16,264 nucleotides of DNA from an uncultured Oscillospiraceae bacterium (GTDB taxonomy: Bacteria > Bacillota > Clostridia > Oscillospirales > Oscillospiraceae): NCBI GenBank assembly GCA_934546725.1, contig CAKTED010000007.1:1-16264 (forward strand). Reading direction: 5' to 3'. The notes below the pieces were generated by a model. The model ran no database searches. It was given only the letters and a program-made list of their open reading frames with translations, and was not told where the DNA came from. Made by a program: the position numbers and the translations under genes. The stretch's first letter is position 1. Every line of letters starts with the position of its first letter. This document shows, one piece after another, positions 14,844 through 16,264 of the stretch.

Positions 14844-15539
14844 TTACGCCATCTGCTTTGCGGCGTTGATCTTCACGCCGGGGCCCATGGTGGAGGCCGT
14901 TACGCAGCTCCTGATATACTGGCCCTTTGCAGCGGCAGGCCTGGCCTTGATGATAGCGCCGATGAGAGCAAGATAGTTCTCATAGAGCTTCTCTCCGCCG
15001 AAGGAAACCTTGCCGATGGGGCAGTGGATGATATTGGTCTTATCAAGACGGTACTCGATCTTACCGGCCTTGATCTCCTTGATGCCCTGAGCAAGGTTGG
15101 GGGTAACTGTACCGGCCTTGGGGGTGGGCATGAGACCCTTGGGGCCGAGGATCTTACCGAGACGGCCGACAACACCCATCATGTCGGGCGTGGCGATAAC
15201 AACGTCAAAATCGAAGAAGTTCTCCTTCTGGATCTTCTCGGCCAGCTCCTGGCCGCCGGCGTACTCCGCGCCCGCGTCGAGAGCCTCCTGAACGCGCTCC
15301 TCCTTGCAGAAGGCAAGAACCTTGACGGACTTGCCGGTGCCGTGGGGGAGAACGATGGCGCCTCTGACCTGCTGGTCGGCGTGACGGGAGTCAACGCCCA
15401 GCTTTACATGCAGCTCAACGGTCTCGTCGAACTTTGCCTTTGCGCCCTTTACTACTATGTCAAAAGCTTCCTGAGCGTCGTACTGGACGGCTCTGTCGAT
15501 AAGCTTTGCGCTTTCTTTATAATTTTTACCTCTGAACAC
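14844..15539 (-). CDS. rplA: 50S ribosomal protein L1
   Basis: Protein of the mobile L1 stalk at the ribosomal E site; in many bacteria it also represses its own operon by binding the mRNA. The 231-residue product has the normal length. The strongly conserved [20 protein letters not shown] (positions about 113-132) followed by [12 protein letters not shown] is unmistakable. The N-terminus [16 protein letters not shown] fits the family. The start is GTG (15537-15539) with AGGAGG 7 nt upstream. It follows rplK after 66 bp, in which an L1-site-like hairpin lies. Confidence 0.97.
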   Translation of the reverse strand: MFRGKNYKESAKLIDRAVQYDAQEAFDIVVKGAKAKFDETVELHVKLGVDSRHADQQVRGAIVLPHGTGKSVKVLAFCKEERVQEALDAGAEYAGGQELAEKIQKENFFDFDVVIATPDMMGVVGRLGKILGPKGLMPTPKAGTVTPNLAQGIKEIKAGKIEYRLDKTNIIHCPIGKVSFGGEKLYENYLALIGAIIKARPAAAKGQYIRSCVTASTMGPGVKINAAKQMA

Positions 15540-15558
15540 TTTTTTTCCTCCTTAAATT

Positions 15559-15584
15559 GTGGTTATTCGGAATAATCCTCCCAC
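15559..15584 (-). promoter_or_regulatory. L1-binding-site-like mRNA element before rplA
   Basis: On the minus strand GTGGGAGG (15577-15584) and AACCAC (ending at 15559) frame a short hairpin with the near-palindrome TTATTCCGAATAA. GTGGGAGG...ACCAC also frames the L1-binding helix of 23S rRNA, so this is a likely autoregulatory site. It ends just before the rplA AGGAGG. Confidence 0.6.
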
Positions 15585-15605
15585 TTGACTGCGCCGAAAG
15601 CCGGC

Positions 15606-16031
15606 TCAGTCGGCCACCACGATGCCCATGCTGCGTGCGGTACCCGCAACCATGCTCATGGCTGCCTCGACGCTTGCCGCGTTGAGGTCGGGCATCTTCT
15701 GCTCGGCGATCTTCTGAAGATCCTCTTTGGAGATGGTGGCAACCTTATCTCTCTGAGGAACGCCGGAACCCTTCTCGATGTTGCAGGCCTTCTTGAGAAG
15801 GACGGCTGCGGGAGGGGTCTTGGTGATGAAGGTGAAGCTGCGGTCAGAGTATACGGTGATAACAACGGGGATGGTCATGCCCATGTCGTTCTTGGTGCGC
15901 TCGTTAAACTCCTTGGTGAAGGCGGCGATGTTTACGCCGTGCTGACCAAGAGCAGGACCTACCGGGGGCGCGGGGGTCGCCTTGCCGCCGGGAATCTGCA
16001 ATTTTACATATCCAACTACTTTCTGTGCCAC
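15606..16031 (-). CDS. rplK: 50S ribosomal protein L11
   Basis: Component of the GTPase-associated centre of the large subunit, needed for factor binding and stringent-response sensing. The 141-residue product is standard length. It has [20 protein letters not shown] near the start, then [11 protein letters not shown], and [10 protein letters not shown] at the end. The start is GTG (16029-16031), with AGGAGG 10 nt upstream. It lies between nusG and rplA, the usual bacterial order. Confidence 0.97.
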   Translation of the reverse strand: MAQKVVGYVKLQIPGGKATPAPPVGPALGQHGVNIAAFTKEFNERTKNDMGMTIPVVITVYSDRSFTFITKTPPAAVLLKKACNIEKGSGVPQRDKVATISKEDLQKIAEQKMPDLNAASVEAAMSMVAGTARSMGIVVAD

Positions 16032-16055
16032 TTTATGTGTACCTCCTAATAATCT

Positions 16056-16125
16056 GTGGTATCACGGCGCGGAGCAAAAACGCGCCCGCCGCGGTTCTGT
16101 CGGGAAGCTCTCGCCACCCTCCCAC
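16056..16125 (-). promoter_or_regulatory. L1-binding-site-like leader element before rplK
   Basis: On the minus strand GTGGGAGG (16118-16125) and GATACCAC (16056-16063) form the base of a longer structured segment. The inner part is GC-rich and contains CGGCGGGCGCG and GCTCCGCGCCG complements. The framing sequences match those around the L1-binding helix of 23S rRNA. It ends just before the rplK ribosome binding site. Confidence 0.6.
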
Positions 16126-16145
16126 TTTTTACGGAACCTTTGTTT

Positions 16146-16264
16146 TTAATCTTTTTCCGTGACCTCGACCTGATCCAGCTCCAGGTCTACCGGAGTCTCT
16201 CTTCCGAACATGGAGAGCACGACGCGCAGGCGGTTCTTCTCCGCGTCCACCTCTTCAACCGTAC
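16146..16264 (-). CDS. nusG: Transcription termination/antitermination factor NusG, C-terminal end only
   Basis: The last 38 codons before a TAA at 16146-16148, cut by the right window edge. The peptide contains [20 protein letters not shown] then [10 protein letters not shown], which matches the end of the NusG KOW domain (typical FGRxTPVEL). NusG binds RNA polymerase and, via KOW, Rho or ribosomal protein S10. Its place directly upstream of rplK is the standard order. No terminator is seen between it and rplK, so read-through into rplK is likely. Confidence 0.9.
   Translation of the reverse strand, partial: TVEEVDAEKNRLRVVLSMFGRETPVDLELDQVEVTEKD

Overview
The window is chromosomal housekeeping DNA from a GC-rich member of the Firmicutes. 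It most resembles a gut Clostridia/Oscillospirales-type genome. This is inferred from strong AGGAGG ribosome binding sites, sigma-A promoters with near-consensus boxes, a clostridial-type NSS (SNF) transporter, a VanW/G5-type wall protein, a MetA acyltransferase, and the nusG-rplK-rplA order. No taxon marker was searched, so the family-level placement is a guess. Nearly everything lies on the minus strand; only the NSS transporter is on the plus strand.

Layout, left to right. (1) 1-2099, minus: the cobalamin genes cbiB then cobQ (cut by the left edge), driven by a near-perfect promoter at 2137-2164. (2) 2183-3673, plus: a back-to-back promoter, a hairpin-rich leader and a sodium-coupled NSS transporter. 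(3) 3674-4109: a convergent intergenic region filled with a dispersed palindromic repeat, then the terminator of the next operon. (4) 4110-9270, minus: a complete branched-chain amino-acid type (HAAT) ABC importer, binding protein-livH-livM-livG-livF, with a promoter upstream of the lipoprotein gene and a hairpin between the lipoprotein and permease genes. (5) 9456-10139, minus: a stand-alone SAM methyltransferase with a GTG start. (6) 10224-13506, minus: hemW followed by a VanW/G5-type membrane-anchored protein with a Pro/Glu repeat tail, then a strong terminator and another copy of the dispersed repeat. (7) 13561-13782: the third repeat locus. (8) 13809-14723, minus: metA. (9) 14771-16264, minus: the end of nusG, then rplK, rplA and a textbook terminator. 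Both ribosomal protein genes carry an upstream motif resembling the L1-binding site of 23S rRNA.

The units are independent functions: B12 assembly, amino-acid or sodium-coupled uptake, methionine synthesis, a heme chaperone and ribosomal proteins. I do not see a new defence, mobile or biosynthetic system. The most interesting signals are non-coding: the paired L1-site mimics, the three-locus palindromic repeat family, the structured NSS leader, and a cobalamin operon whose 5' leader is too short for a B12 riboswitch.
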